This document shows, in pieces, positions 1 to 8,020 of a DNA stretch of 64,000 nucleotides. The position numbers were made by a program, and so were the translations under genes. Positions within the stretch are counted from its first letter, which is position 1; each line of letters begins with the position of its first letter. Below the pieces are notes generated by a model. It had not been told where the DNA came from. It was given only the letters and a program-made list of their open reading frames with translations, and ran no database searches. This stretch comes from Tunturiibacter empetritectus (GTDB lineage Bacteria; Acidobacteriota; Terriglobia; Terriglobales; Acidobacteriaceae): contig NZ_JACHDZ010000003.1 in the NCBI RefSeq assembly GCF_014201375.1, forward strand, positions 186,001 through 250,000, read 5' to 3'.

Positions 1-466
1 AGACATCGCGCCAGCCTCCGCCGTCGTGGGGTTTGAGGAAGGCCGGGAAGCCTACGTAGTCGAAGACACCGTCCCAGTCGAGGGGAAATTGGAGGTTACG
101 GAGGGAACGCTCGGTGATCTGCGGCGGGAATTTTTTGTGGGGGAGGAGGACGGTCTTGGGAACGGCTACGCCTAGTTTTGCGGCGAGAGCGTAGTTGAAG
201 AACTTGTCGTCGGCGGACCACCAGAAGGGATTGTTGATGATCTGCGTGCCGGTGAGTGCCGCGTTTTTGAGGAAGGAGCGGTAGAAGGGCATGTCGTGCG
301 AGATGCGGTCGACGATGACGGCGTAGCCTGAGGGCGCGGCCATTTGCACGCCGCCTACGCAGACGAACTCAGCCTGAATGCCTTCAATCTCCATCGCGTT
401 GATGCGATCGACCAAGGCTCCGGGAAAGGTATTTTCCATTCCGAATAGAACACCGATCTTCTTCAC
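1..466 (-). CDS. ATP-grasp-type ligase, 5' part only (runs off left edge)
   Basis: About 155 codons are visible, beginning at a GTG at 466 with GGAGGA (472-477) five bases upstream. The product starts MKKIGVLFGMENTFPG and continues with a Rossmann-like pre-ATP-grasp region (INNPFWWSADDKFFNYALAA), the usual place where RimK/glutathione-synthetase-like enzymes choose their acceptor. It ends in the window at FPAFLKPHDGGGW, where the lysine of FLKP is a plausible ATP-contacting residue of an ATP-grasp fold. Such enzymes form amide or ester-like bonds using ATP; the substrate here is unknown. The gene is on the same strand as, and downstream of, the esterase at 620-1330, separated by a family A repeat. 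The catalytic C-terminal half lies outside the window, so the assignment is fold-level only. Confidence 0.7.
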   Translation of the reverse strand, partial: MKKIGVLFGMENTFPGALVDRINAMEIEGIQAEFVCVGGVQMAAPSGYAVIVDRISHDMPFYRSFLKNAALTGTQIINNPFWWSADDKFFNYALAAKLGVAVPKTVLLPHKKFPPQITERSLRNLQFPLDWDGVFDYVGFPAFLKPHDGGGWRDV

Positions 467-507
467 TGAAATCCTCCATGCGGGTTGTGGTTGGGTTTCT
501 CCTGCAG

Positions 508-606
508 TGTCCTGCCGGACGGGCCGCCTGCGCGGCGCGCGGTCACTTCGTGACTTGTATACCGGTCTTGGTTCGATGAGGTGTTTAGATCCTCCCGTTG
601 GTCGGG
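508..606. repeat. Family A dispersed repeat, copy A1 (left arm)
   Basis: The copy starts TGTCCTGCCGGACGGGC, contains the hairpin GGTCACTTCGTGAC and ends CTCCCGTTGGTCGG, as in six other copies in this window. It has a diverged middle (after the GTATACC motif). It lies between two minus-strand genes (esterase stop at 620, ATP-grasp start at 466). Confidence 0.85.
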
Positions 607-619
607 TCAAGGCCTAGCT

Positions 620-1330
620 TTAGAGATAAGTTTGCAGCATTCTCTGCCACCAGGGCCAGTCGTGGCCTGTGTTGTCGCCCCAGACGTCGAGGCGGCAGGG
701 GATGTTTTTATTGCGGAAGATCTGCGCCATTCGTTCGTTGTCGTTCCAGCACTGATCGTGAACGCCGGTGGCGAGGACGTAGGTGTTACGGCGGTAACGG
801 TCGAGATACCACGAGTCGCTGATGTTGGGGAGGTAGTGCATGGGGATGTTGAAGTAACAGTCGTCGTCGTAGTAGCCGCGGAGGAAGTGGGACGGGTCGT
901 AGGCGCCGCTCATGGAGAGCATGCCGGTGAAGACGTCGGGGTGGCGGAGGGCGATGTTCATGGCGTGGTAGCCGCCGAAGCTGGTGCCGATGGTGCCAAT
1001 GCCGGAGTACTGGTTGAGCTGGCGGATGAGGGGGACGACCTCGTTGATGATGTAGTTGCCGTACTGCACCTGGCGGGCGATGCGCCAGCGAGGAGGGACG
1101 TCGCGGTTGTACCAGCTTTCGCCATCGACCGAGTCGACACAGTAGAGCTGGAGGTGGCCGTGCTCGAGCTTGTCGTGCACGGTGCTGACCATCTGGCGAT
1201 CTTCGAACTCGTAGAAGCGGCCTTGGGAGGTGGGGAAGACGACGGCGGGATAACCTGCGTGTCCGAAGACGAGCAGCTCCATATCGCGCCCGAGGGAGGG
1301 TGAGAACCATTTGTGGTATTCGCGTTTCAT
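620..1330 (-). CDS. Alpha/beta-hydrolase esterase (COG4947-like)
   Basis: A 236-residue cytosolic-looking protein with no signal peptide. The nucleophile elbow is visible as GTSFGGYHA (G-x-S-x-G, near residue 110), and a C-terminal GHDWPWW supplies the likely catalytic histidine. The YYDDDCYFN stretch is typical of this esterase group. The ATG at 1330 is preferred because AGGGAG sits about five bases upstream; an in-frame upstream start would add nine residues without a better ribosome site. It precedes the ATP-grasp gene on the same strand and is divergent from a second esterase at 1389. Members of this family recur beside ATP-grasp/RimK-like ligases in Acidobacteriota (recalled, not checked), which suggests a joint but unknown pathway. 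The substrate cannot be told from sequence. Confidence 0.8.
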   Translation of the reverse strand: MKREYHKWFSPSLGRDMELLVFGHAGYPAVVFPTSQGRFYEFEDRQMVSTVHDKLEHGHLQLYCVDSVDGESWYNRDVPPRWRIARQVQYGNYIINEVVPLIRQLNQYSGIGTIGTSFGGYHAMNIALRHPDVFTGMLSMSGAYDPSHFLRGYYDDDCYFNIPMHYLPNISDSWYLDRYRRNTYVLATGVHDQCWNDNERMAQIFRNKNIPCRLDVWGDNTGHDWPWWQRMLQTYL

Positions 1331-1388
1331 CGGGCTCCCTCTGCTAGTCTGATGCAATCGTAGTTTATTTGGAGCAGCTTCTTTCGCA

Positions 1389-2291
1389 TTGAAACAATCA
1401 TCGCCATCTCATTCCATTCCTGCGCTTCAGCCTCTCGAGAGCGAGACCACGCTCGTCCATCTGCCCGAAGCCGTCCATTTGCCCGAAGAGGCGATTAGAG
1501 AGCATACCCCAAACGACCTGGATTCTAATCCGAGATACAGCGTCAGCGAGTTTCACTCGGAGATTCTGCCGGATGACCGGGTTGTTTCGGTCTATCTGCC
1601 GCCGCAGTATCTGCAGGAGGAGGAGCGGCGCTTCCCTGTCTTCTATTTGCACGATGGGCAGAACCTGTTCGATGGGCGAACGTCGTATCTTGCAGGGCGA
1701 ACGTGGAAGGCGCATACGACGGCTGACGAGTTGACTCTGAACGGTGAGATTGAGCCGGTGATCCTGGTCGGGGTGGCGAATACGGGGCTTCGGCGGATGG
1801 CAGAGTACACGCCGACGCGGGACTTCAAGCTGGGCGGGGGGGAGGGGCGGAGTTACGGGCAGTTGCTGGTTGAAGAGTTGAAGCCGCTGATTGACGGCTC
1901 GTATCGCACTTTGACCGATGCAAAGAATACCGGGCTGGGCGGGTCGTCGCTGGGCGGATTGATCTCTCTGTATCTGGGGTTTTCGTGTCCGGAGGTGTTC
2001 GGCAAGCTGGCGGTGATGTCGCCTTCGCTTTGGTGGGATCAGCGCAGCATCCTGCGGGTGGTCGAACGGACGGAGCCGAGGCCTGAACTGCGAATCTGGC
2101 TGGATATCGGGACGGCAGAGGGAGTTCGTCATGTTCGCGACACGGAGATGCTGGAGCGGGTGCTGCTGAAGCGGGGCTGGCAGACGGGCGAAGACCTTAT
2201 TTATGAGAAGGTTGATGGGGCGGTTCATGATGAAAACGCGTGGTCGGCGCGCTTTGGGGATGTGTTGCGGTTTCTTTTTCCGCCGGAGTGA
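1389..2291 (+). CDS. Putative esterase of the enterochelin-esterase-like family (COG2819/PF00756)
   Basis: A 300-residue alpha/beta hydrolase. The N-terminal ~50 residues look poorly ordered. The core begins near SVYLPPQYLQ and contains FPVFYLHDGQNLFD, typical of the Fes/YbbA-type 'putative esterase' family. The nucleophile motif is GSSLGGL (serine near residue 186). The C-terminal VHDENAW holds the probable catalytic histidine. The start is uncertain: TTG at 1389 is used, with GGAG at 1371-1374, a rather long spacing; a later start would only trim the disordered leader. It is divergent from the esterase at 620-1330 with only 58 bases between them, so both probably share a promoter region. 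No signal peptide is seen. Specific substrate unknown. Confidence 0.8.
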   Translation: MKQSSPSHSIPALQPLESETTLVHLPEAVHLPEEAIREHTPNDLDSNPRYSVSEFHSEILPDDRVVSVYLPPQYLQEEERRFPVFYLHDGQNLFDGRTSYLAGRTWKAHTTADELTLNGEIEPVILVGVANTGLRRMAEYTPTRDFKLGGGEGRSYGQLLVEELKPLIDGSYRTLTDAKNTGLGGSSLGGLISLYLGFSCPEVFGKLAVMSPSLWWDQRSILRVVERTEPRPELRIWLDIGTAEGVRHVRDTEMLERVLLKRGWQTGEDLIYEKVDGAVHDENAWSARFGDVLRFLFPPE

Positions 2292-2439
2292 GGGAGTTTG
2301 CGCTTGTTTGCGCTTCTTCGTTGCGAAAAGGCGCATTTTCGGCCATACTTAGATGTTGGGTAATGTATCTCAAGTCCCTGTCCGATTCGACAGCGCGGCT
2401 ATGTCACCCAAACCAATAATGTTCTGAAAGGCATTGCCC

Positions 2440-2694
2440 GTGTTGATGATTCGTTTGGCGCGCGTTGGAGCGCGTAAGCAGCCACATTACCGCATCGTTG
2501 TTATTGAGAAGGACCGCGCCCGCAACGGCCGTTCGGTCGAAGTAGTGGGAACGTACAATCCGCGCACCAACCCTGCAACGGTTGATCTGAAGCGCGACCG
2601 CATCGACTACTGGACTGGGAATGGCGCACAGTTGTCGGAGCGTGTGGGGAAGCTGATGGCGCAGAAGCCGGCAGAGGCAGTCGCGGTCGCCTAG
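2440..2694 (+). CDS. rpsP: 30S ribosomal protein S16
   Basis: The sequence IRLARVGARKQPHYRIVV followed by DRARNGRSVEVVGTYNP is diagnostic of bacterial S16, an assembly protein of the 30S body. The GTG at 2440 is chosen (giving MLMIRLARVG, 84 residues) because GAAAGG at 2424-2429 then has a 10-base spacing; a TTG at 2434 would leave only four bases and an ATG at 2446 would shorten the conserved start. It is first in the rpsP-khpA-rimM-trmD-rplS block. A perfect 12-bp inverted repeat follows 15 bases after the stop. Confidence 0.97.
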   Translation: MLMIRLARVGARKQPHYRIVVIEKDRARNGRSVEVVGTYNPRTNPATVDLKRDRIDYWTGNGAQLSERVGKLMAQKPAEAVAVA

Positions 2695-2984
2695 GAGTTA
2701 CTGGTCAATGCTATCTTTGGGCATGAGGTAATGGTTCCCAAAGATAGCTGACACAATAGGTTCTCTGAAGCACGTCCTGGCATCGTTTCACGTAGACTCC
2801 TTGGTATTGCACAGTCGAAATGCAGTGGCCTTGCAAAGCAGAGGGCCCGGGGTTTATAACCCTGGACTTCCTGCGACCGGTGTATCGCTCGTTAGCAGCA
2901 CTTCCTGGAAGATCTCGCAGTAGACGAGACAAAGGGAAAGGGCTTGAGCGTTATGCCGAGACTCCCAGACCCAGAAGGTGTGTG
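2695..2984. other. 290-bp rpsP-khpA spacer with strong inverted repeats
   Basis: No convincing coding sequence is seen. Two palindromes stand out: the 12-bp stem at 2710-2748 (listed separately) and GGGTTTATAACCC at 2850-2862. The spacer is unusually long for this operon, in which neighbouring genes are normally tightly packed. A processing site, attenuator or internal promoter could sit here; the sequence does not decide. Confidence 0.5.
2710..2748 (+). promoter_or_regulatory. Perfect 12-bp inverted repeat after rpsP (attenuator or processing hairpin)
   Basis: GCTATCTTTGGG (2710-2721) pairs fully with CCCAAAGATAGC (2737-2748) across a 15-base loop. No T-run follows (TGACACAATAGG), so it does not look like a classical intrinsic terminator. 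Its place between rpsP and khpA fits an mRNA-processing, attenuation or stabilising role, which is inference. Confidence 0.55.
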
Positions 2985-3284
2985 ATGACCCAGGCAACCC
3001 AGTTTCCTGCAGGGGACAACCCTGTAAAGAACATGACAGACCTTGTAGCAGAGATAGCGCGTGCCTTGGTAGACGACCAGGACAGTGTCTCGGTCGAGGC
3101 CATAGAAGATGGCGAATGTACCGCGATTCGCTTGCGGGTCGCTGCCAGCGATGTTGGTAAAGTGATCGGGAAGCAAGGCCGGACAGCGCGTTCCATGCGT
3201 ACGATTCTCAGCGCGGCCAGCATGAAGCTGAAGCACCGCTTTTCGCTCGACATCGTGGAAGAGGACCACCCCCCTGCACCATAA
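2985..3284 (+). CDS. khpA: KH-domain RNA-binding protein
   Basis: A small (99-residue) RNA-binding protein with one KH domain. The GxxG loop is VIGKQGRTARSMR, preceded by EDGECTAIRLRVAASDVGK. Family members (KhpA) are 75-85 residues and act with KhpB/EloR in sRNA and envelope control in Gram-positives; the position between rpsP and rimM is conserved across many phyla. The ATG at 2985 has AAGG four to five bases upstream; an internal ATG at 3033 (MTDLVAEIARAL) would give the more typical 83-residue length, so the first 16 residues are uncertain. It is followed 54 bases later by rimM. Confidence 0.92.
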   Translation: MTQATQFPAGDNPVKNMTDLVAEIARALVDDQDSVSVEAIEDGECTAIRLRVAASDVGKVIGKQGRTARSMRTILSAASMKLKHRFSLDIVEEDHPPAP

Positions 3285-3338
3285 CCTTCCGAGTAACTCG
3301 CAGGATCCGGGCTTTCGTATCTGTCCGGATTTTGTTCT

Positions 3339-3944
3339 ATGACGCAAACCACACCAGCCTGGATTGTGTTGGCACATCTGCTTCGGCCGCAAGGTCGCAA
3401 GGGTGAGGTGCTGGCAGAGTTGTTGACGGATTTCCCTGAGCGGTTCGAGGAGCAGAGGAGAGTCTTTCTTGCTGCCTCGGGCTTCGCAGGGGAGGAGTCG
3501 GGGGCACGTGCCATGGAGGTGGTTGCGTTCTGGCTGCCTGTCGGTAAAAACGAGGGACGCATCGTGCTGCAGTTTGCGGGCATCGACACAATTTCGGATG
3601 CTGAGACGGTCGCAGGATTGGATGTGATCGTCCCGCGAGAAGAACGGCGTCCGCTGGATGACGATTCGGTTTACATCAGCGAGTTGATCGGCTGCACGGT
3701 GTACGACGGAGCGACGGCGGTGGGTGTAGTCGAAGATGTTCAGTTTGCTACGACCGCGGATGGGGCGCGCAGGCTTACCGACGCAGCGCCGCTGCTGGAG
3801 ATCACTTCGCTTGCCGGGGATGAGATTCTCATTCCTTTCGTGAAGGCTTTTCTGGTGGCGGTGGATACAGCGGCGAAACGCATCGAGATGAAGCTGCCTG
3901 AAGGTTTGATTGAGGTCAATCGAAGCTCGGGCGACAAGAGCTAG
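3339..3944 (+). CDS. rimM: 16S rRNA maturation factor RimM
   Basis: A 201-residue assembly chaperone that binds S19 and matures the 30S head. The N-terminal beta-barrel begins with WIVLAHLLRPQGRKGEVLAELLTDFPERF, matching the RimM signature (RPxGxKGEV...LTDFPERF). The PRC-barrel-like C-terminal domain contains VYISELIGCTVYD and ILIPFVKAFLVAVD. It starts at an ATG at 3339. Its stop shares the palindrome CTAG (3941-3944) with the stop of the convergent gene on the other strand. Confidence 0.96.
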   Translation: MTQTTPAWIVLAHLLRPQGRKGEVLAELLTDFPERFEEQRRVFLAASGFAGEESGARAMEVVAFWLPVGKNEGRIVLQFAGIDTISDAETVAGLDVIVPREERRPLDDDSVYISELIGCTVYDGATAVGVVEDVQFATTADGARRLTDAAPLLEITSLAGDEILIPFVKAFLVAVDTAAKRIEMKLPEGLIEVNRSSGDKS

Positions 3945-4828
3945 AAGTGGTAAGCCACTCCTAACGAGAGGATTGGATAGACGGGGACCCTCTTCAGGTC
4001 TTCGTTTATTTTTTTAATCTCCTGCGTGAGACTGGCCTGGGCCTCGGAGTTACTGGCGAAGCTGGTGCACCCCTGGTTGGTACAGGCGGTACCGGTGAGG
4101 TTGACGTTGATGGTGGGCGCGCCCGTGTAGGCAACCCCTAACTCAACAGGGATAGAGAGCCGCCGACTGGTGCGCGGGAGAATATTGCCGAAGCCGAGCA
4201 GCAACATGGGGGAAAAATTGCGGGGATACGCGAGCGACATGTTGCCGTGGACTGGATCGACAACGCTGTTGACGAAGTCCTGATCGCCAAGGGAGAAGTT
4301 CTGCCCCGCTGGCACTGTCGCGGTGGATGAGACGGTGTTTTTGGAGTAGAGAATGCCGGGGCTAATGTGGAAGCTGTGCCCCAAGGGGAACCAGTCAAGG
4401 GTGCTCTGCGAGGATCGGAAGTGAAGATTTGCGTCGTAGTTGACGCCGTCGATGCCGAAGGGATAGGCAAAGGCAAGGAAGTTGACGCCGGAACGGAGAT
4501 TGAAGCGGCGAAAGAGCGGTGTCGCCAGTTCTGCGCCGGCTCCTAGCGTATTGGCCTTGATGCCAAAGGCTGCCGTACGGAAAGGTCTCTGAGACGGCAG
4601 TTTTTTTGCTTTCGGGGGTGCAGGGGCGACGCGGATGACTCCTTCGGCGCTGGAGGATTCGGCGGTTGGCCTATGCAATTCTTCGGTCGATAGGCTCGCT
4701 GTTGCCGGCAGGGCCAGCGCGAGTTGCGAGGGTGCAACAGGATTCGAGGGCGTCTGCTGCTGTGCTGTCGTGACGCTGAGAGATGCCGACAGGAGCACTA
4801 GAAGAACAGCGAGTTTTGGACGAAGCAT
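3941..4828 (-). CDS. Predicted outer-membrane beta-barrel protein, unknown function
   Basis: A 295-residue exported protein. The signal peptide is MLRPKLAVLLVLLSASLSVTTAQQQ, with likely cleavage after the TTA. A low-complexity Pro/Ala linker follows (residues ~25-75). The rest alternates amphipathic strands with aromatic girdle residues and ends in SLGVAYHF, the terminal Phe being typical of BAM-recognised barrels. The ATG at 4828 is chosen over one 21 codons upstream because it places the signal peptide at the N-terminus. The gene is antisense to, and interrupts, the rimM-trmD order, and its stop overlaps that of rimM. No family name is recognised. Confidence 0.75.
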   Translation of the reverse strand: MLRPKLAVLLVLLSASLSVTTAQQQTPSNPVAPSQLALALPATASLSTEELHRPTAESSSAEGVIRVAPAPPKAKKLPSQRPFRTAAFGIKANTLGAGAELATPLFRRFNLRSGVNFLAFAYPFGIDGVNYDANLHFRSSQSTLDWFPLGHSFHISPGILYSKNTVSSTATVPAGQNFSLGDQDFVNSVVDPVHGNMSLAYPRNFSPMLLLGFGNILPRTSRRLSIPVELGVAYTGAPTINVNLTGTACTNQGCTSFASNSEAQASLTQEIKKINEDLKRVPVYPILSLGVAYHF

Positions 4829-4994
4829 CGGGACGCTCTTTCGGCTCGCCACAGTGATCTGAAGGACCGAAGTCGAGGCGCAGGTCATCATAGCGAGATC
4901 CTGGAATGAGATCAGTCGCGGGTTTCACAACTTCCAAGTGATATGGTGCAATCTGGGAGTCAAAAAACGAGCGGCTGTAACGCACTCATCGACC

Positions 4995-5807
4995 ATGCGC
5001 TTTGACATCATTACGATCTTTCCCGATTTCTTTGCTGGGCCCTTCGACTACGGGATTCTGAAGCGTGCTCGCACGACTGGCCTGGTGGAGATTGCGACGC
5101 ATGATCTGCGCAGCTTCACGCATGATCGCCATCGAACGGTGGACGACCGGCCGTTTGGCGGGGGCGAAGGGATGGTGTTGAAGGCGCAGCCGATCTACGA
5201 CGCTATGCAGTCACTGAATATTTCTCCGAAGGGGGAACGCGACAAGAGCAGAGAGACTGTGATTCTGCTGTCGGCCCAGGGGCAGCCGTTTACTCAGTCA
5301 CTGGCGCAAGAGCTTTCGACGACGGAGCGGGTGTTGATTCTGTGCGGGAGATATGAGGGCGTGGACGAGCGGGTCAACGAACTGCTCTGCGACCGGGAGA
5401 TTTCAATCGGCGACTATGTTTTGTCGGGCGGAGAGTTGGCGGCAGCGGTGATCGTCGATGCGGTGGTTCGGCTGCTGCCGGGGGCTCTGGGGAATCCTGA
5501 CTCGTCGCGATTTGAGAGCTTCGGCGCTGATGAGGTTGCGGATCTGCCTGATTCGGCGGATGGACCTCCGCGGTCGACTTATGGGTCGGGTGGGCTGCTG
5601 GACTATCCACACTACACTCGGCCTGCGGATTTTATGGGCATGATGATCCCGGAGGCGCTGTCGGGAGGCAATCATGAGGTGATCCGGCGATGGCGGAGGA
5701 GGATGGCGTTGAAGAAGACTTTGGAGAACCGCCCGGATTTGTTGGAGAGAATTGAGATTACGGATGAAGACCGCGAGATTCTGGCAGAGCTTCGGGGATT
5801 TCACTAG
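4995..5807 (+). CDS. trmD: tRNA (guanine(37)-N1)-methyltransferase
   Basis: A 270-residue SPOUT-class methyltransferase that makes m1G37 in tRNAs reading CNN/CGG codons and prevents frameshifting. The N-terminus is [13 protein letters not shown], followed by [15 protein letters not shown]. The trefoil-knot SAM site is [12 protein letters not shown] and [15 protein letters not shown]. The C-terminal domain ends [22 protein letters not shown] linker of about 25 residues ([21 protein letters not shown]) is somewhat long. Start is the ATG at 4995; the upstream extension is not conserved. A family A repeat separates it from rplS. Confidence 0.97.
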   Translation: MRFDIITIFPDFFAGPFDYGILKRARTTGLVEIATHDLRSFTHDRHRTVDDRPFGGGEGMVLKAQPIYDAMQSLNISPKGERDKSRETVILLSAQGQPFTQSLAQELSTTERVLILCGRYEGVDERVNELLCDREISIGDYVLSGGELAAAVIVDAVVRLLPGALGNPDSSRFESFGADEVADLPDSADGPPRSTYGSGGLLDYPHYTRPADFMGMMIPEALSGGNHEVIRRWRRRMALKKTLENRPDLLERIEITDEDREILAELRGFH

Positions 5808-5812
5808 GGATT

Positions 5813-5898
5813 GGCCTGCCGGCCGGGCCCACTGCGCGTGGGGCGGTCACTTCGTGACTTATATACTGCTTCGCGTAGCGCTCCCGTTGGTCGCGAGG
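5813..5898. repeat. Family A dispersed repeat, copy A2 (left arm)
   Basis: GGCCTGCCGGCCGGGCCC replaces the usual TGTCCTGCCGGACGGGC. The first hairpin keeps pairing (GGCC/GGCC instead of GTCC/GGAC). The hairpins CCCAC/GTGGG and GTCAC/GTGAC and the tail CTCCCGTTGGTCGCGAGG are present. It starts six bases after the trmD stop, in the trmD-rplS gap. Confidence 0.85.
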
Positions 5899-5972
5899 AA
5901 GATGATTCCAGAGGCATTTTGCGCTGATTTCGTGTACACTAAAGGTCGAGTCCAACATAGGAAAGTTGTGTC

Positions 5973-6332
5973 ATGTCCATTCATCCGATTATGCAGAAAC
6001 TGGCCGCGAAGTTCGAGCGGACCGATTTACCCGCGTTCGCCCCTGGCGACACAGTTCGAGTTCAAGTAAAGATTCGTGAAGGCGAGAAAGAGCGTCTGCA
6101 GGCGTTTGAGGGCATGGTGATTGCCTGCCGTAAGGGCGCGCAGGGATCCTTTACCGTTCGCAAGATGAGCTTCGGCCAGGGCGTCGAGCGCATCTTCCCG
6201 TACAACTCCAAGGTCGTCGATAAGGTGGAGAAGGTTCGCTCCTACGAAGTTCGCCGCTCGAAGCTGTTTTACCTGCGCGGTCTGCGCGGCAAGGCTGCTC
6301 GTCTGCGCGAGGTTGAGCGCGCCGCCAAGTAA
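5973..6332 (+). CDS. rplS: 50S ribosomal protein L19
   Basis: A 119-residue protein with [20 protein letters not shown], then [20 protein letters not shown] and [20 protein letters not shown], the standard L19 pattern at the 30S-50S interface. The C-terminal [21 protein letters not shown] is also conserved. Its ATG is at 5973. It is followed by a strong intrinsic terminator (6370-6400), so this closes the rpsP-rplS transcription unit. Confidence 0.98.
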   Translation: MSIHPIMQKLAAKFERTDLPAFAPGDTVRVQVKIREGEKERLQAFEGMVIACRKGAQGSFTVRKMSFGQGVERIFPYNSKVVDKVEKVRSYEVRRSKLFYLRGLRGKAARLREVERAAK

Positions 6333-6369
6333 CGATTCCGTTCCCTGTTTTCCACTGAGCTTTCCACTG

Positions 6370-6400
6370 AGCCACGACTTCGGTCGTGGCTTCGTTTTGT
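6370..6400 (+). terminator. Intrinsic terminator after rplS
   Basis: AGCCACGAC (6370-6378) and GTCGTGGCT (6383-6391) form a 9-bp stem closed by a TTCG tetraloop, followed by TTCGTTTTGT. Just upstream an 11-base motif TTTCCACTGAG is duplicated in tandem (6349-6371). The hairpin separates rplS from rnhB and argues against any rnhB start upstream of it. Confidence 0.9.
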
Positions 6401-6430
6401 GCGGTGGTTATACACTCGAACGTGAAGAGC

Positions 6431-7204
6431 ATGGCCTCGATTCCCTCCACACGCACTCTCCGAAAGGTGACGGCAGCCACTGCCAAGCAGCGCATGCTGA
6501 AGCAGCTGGTGTGCAGCGATGCACCGGAGCAGGCTCTGCGGTACTACGGCTTTCAGCGAATCGCCGGTGTCGATGAGGTGGGGCGTGGGGCTCTGTTTGG
6601 CCCGGTGGTGGCCGCGGCGGTGATTCTGCCGGAGGGCCTCGACGAGTTGGCGAATGCGGGGCTGAAGGACTCCAAGCAGATGACGCGGGAGGAGCGCGAA
6701 TCGCTGAATCTGCAGATACGTGGGATGGCGCTTGCGGTTTGTGTGGCGGAGGTCGATGCGGAGACGATCGACCGAGTGAATATCTACCAGGCTACGCGGC
6801 TGGCGATGCTGGCTGCGGTTCAGGGGCTGGCGATGGCTCCGGATCATCTGCTGATCGATGCTATGCGGCTCGATCATCCTTGCCGGCAGACGAAGCTGAT
6901 CTATGGAGATGCGCTGAGCCTTTCGATTGCCGCGGCTTCGGTGATCGCTAAGGTACATCGCGATGCATTGATGCGTGAACTGGACGCGGTGCATCCGGGA
7001 TATGGGCTGGCTTCGCACAAGGGATATGGGACACCGGAGCATCGGCGGGCGTTGGCTGAGATTGGGCCTTGCGCCTTACACAGGAGGAGCTTCTCGCCGG
7101 TCCGAGGGGTTGATCCTGATGCAGAGCTGGAGGAAGCGATGTCGGCTGAACTTCTCTTTGAGGACGCTGATCTGGATGCGGGCCTGGAGGGCGAGTGGGC
7201 TTGA
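6431..7204 (+). CDS. rnhB: Ribonuclease HII
   Basis: A 257-residue enzyme that nicks RNA in RNA-DNA hybrids and single ribonucleotides in DNA. The metal-binding carboxylates lie in AGVDEVGRGALFGPVVAAAV (Asp-Glu pair), LLIDAMRL and a later acidic residue in VIAKVHRDALMRELD. LKDSKQMTREER is the family's conserved serine/lysine loop. The ATG at 6431 is used because the earlier in-frame start lies inside the terminator hairpin. The C-terminal ~30 residues are acidic and not conserved. The stop overlaps the start of the next gene (TTGA), suggesting translational coupling. Confidence 0.95.
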   Translation: MASIPSTRTLRKVTAATAKQRMLKQLVCSDAPEQALRYYGFQRIAGVDEVGRGALFGPVVAAAVILPEGLDELANAGLKDSKQMTREERESLNLQIRGMALAVCVAEVDAETIDRVNIYQATRLAMLAAVQGLAMAPDHLLIDAMRLDHPCRQTKLIYGDALSLSIAAASVIAKVHRDALMRELDAVHPGYGLASHKGYGTPEHRRALAEIGPCALHRRSFSPVRGVDPDAELEEAMSAELLFEDADLDAGLEGEWA

Positions 7205-7923
7205 AGTTGATGTGCGTGACGGCGCATCCTGACGATGAGTGCTACGCCTTTGGTGGGGCGCTGGCGTTAGCGGCGGATCGAGGAGTCGAGACGTACGTGG
7301 TTTGCCTGACGGATGGACAGGCGGCTACGAACCGAGGCGATGCTGCGGATGGAGAGGCGCTGGGGAGTATGCGGCGGGATGAGTTTCGCGCCTCGTGTGA
7401 AGTGCTGGGCGTTACGCACTACGAGCTGATGAACTACCAGGACGCGGAGTTGGAGTTTGTTGATCTCTCGCGCGCCTCCGAAGAGCTGGTGGTGAGGATG
7501 CGGAGATTCAAGCCGGATGTTGTGATTACGTTCGGCGGAGACGGCGGACAGAACACTCACGCGGACCATATGATCGCCTCGATGGTGACAACCGCGGCGT
7601 TTCACTGGTCGGGACAGCCGAAGCGATATCCGGGGGCGGGCGATCCGCATAAGGCGCAACGGCTTTACTATGTGACGGCGAACTTTGTGATGCGTGACCG
7701 ACACCCCGCGATGATGATGCCGTGGAGTGTGGCTCTGGATATTCGGTCCGTGCGAGAGCGGAAGAACCAGGCGTTTCGGAGACACGTGTCGCAAGCACCG
7801 TTGATGGAGAAGACGAAGGATATCTTCGAGCGATACGGAGCTGAGGAGTTTTATGCACTTGCGGCTACCACTGAGCCTCAGGTCTGCAGGTTGCAAACGG
7901 ATCTGTTCGAGGGTCTGAGCTAG
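7201..7923 (+). CDS. PIG-L/LmbE family N-acyl-glycan/thiol deacetylase
   Basis: A 240-residue zinc-dependent deacetylase. VTAHPDDECYAFGG at the N-terminus is the AHPDD(E) zinc/catalytic signature, and NTHADHMIAS supplies the third zinc ligand (HxxH). The family includes BshB (bacillithiol), MshB and GlcNAc-PI deacetylases; the substrate cannot be told here. TTG at 7201 is taken as start, overlapping the rnhB stop by four bases and 10 bases after GGAGG (7186-7190); a GTG at 7195 and ATG at 7210 are alternatives. It is likely co-transcribed with rnhB. Confidence 0.88.
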   Translation: MKLMCVTAHPDDECYAFGGALALAADRGVETYVVCLTDGQAATNRGDAADGEALGSMRRDEFRASCEVLGVTHYELMNYQDAELEFVDLSRASEELVVRMRRFKPDVVITFGGDGGQNTHADHMIASMVTTAAFHWSGQPKRYPGAGDPHKAQRLYYVTANFVMRDRHPAMMMPWSVALDIRSVRERKNQAFRRHVSQAPLMEKTKDIFERYGAEEFYALAATTEPQVCRLQTDLFEGLS

Positions 7924-8020
7924 TTCGATTTCTGCAAATTCGAAGCTTCCATCAGGAGGCTCTTGCAGTTCGATGGACTGTCGGGTTGAGCTTTGTTTTC
8001 TGTGTTTCAGGGAGGGTGTG

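Noticed and set aside
581..1303. 240-residue plus-strand open frame over the esterase
   Set aside because: Antisense of the esterase at 620-1330. Val/Ala/Glu-rich composition without family features is a high-GC artefact.
2710..2748. Intrinsic terminator after rpsP
   Set aside because: The stem is perfect but no T-run follows, so it is listed as an undefined regulatory hairpin instead.
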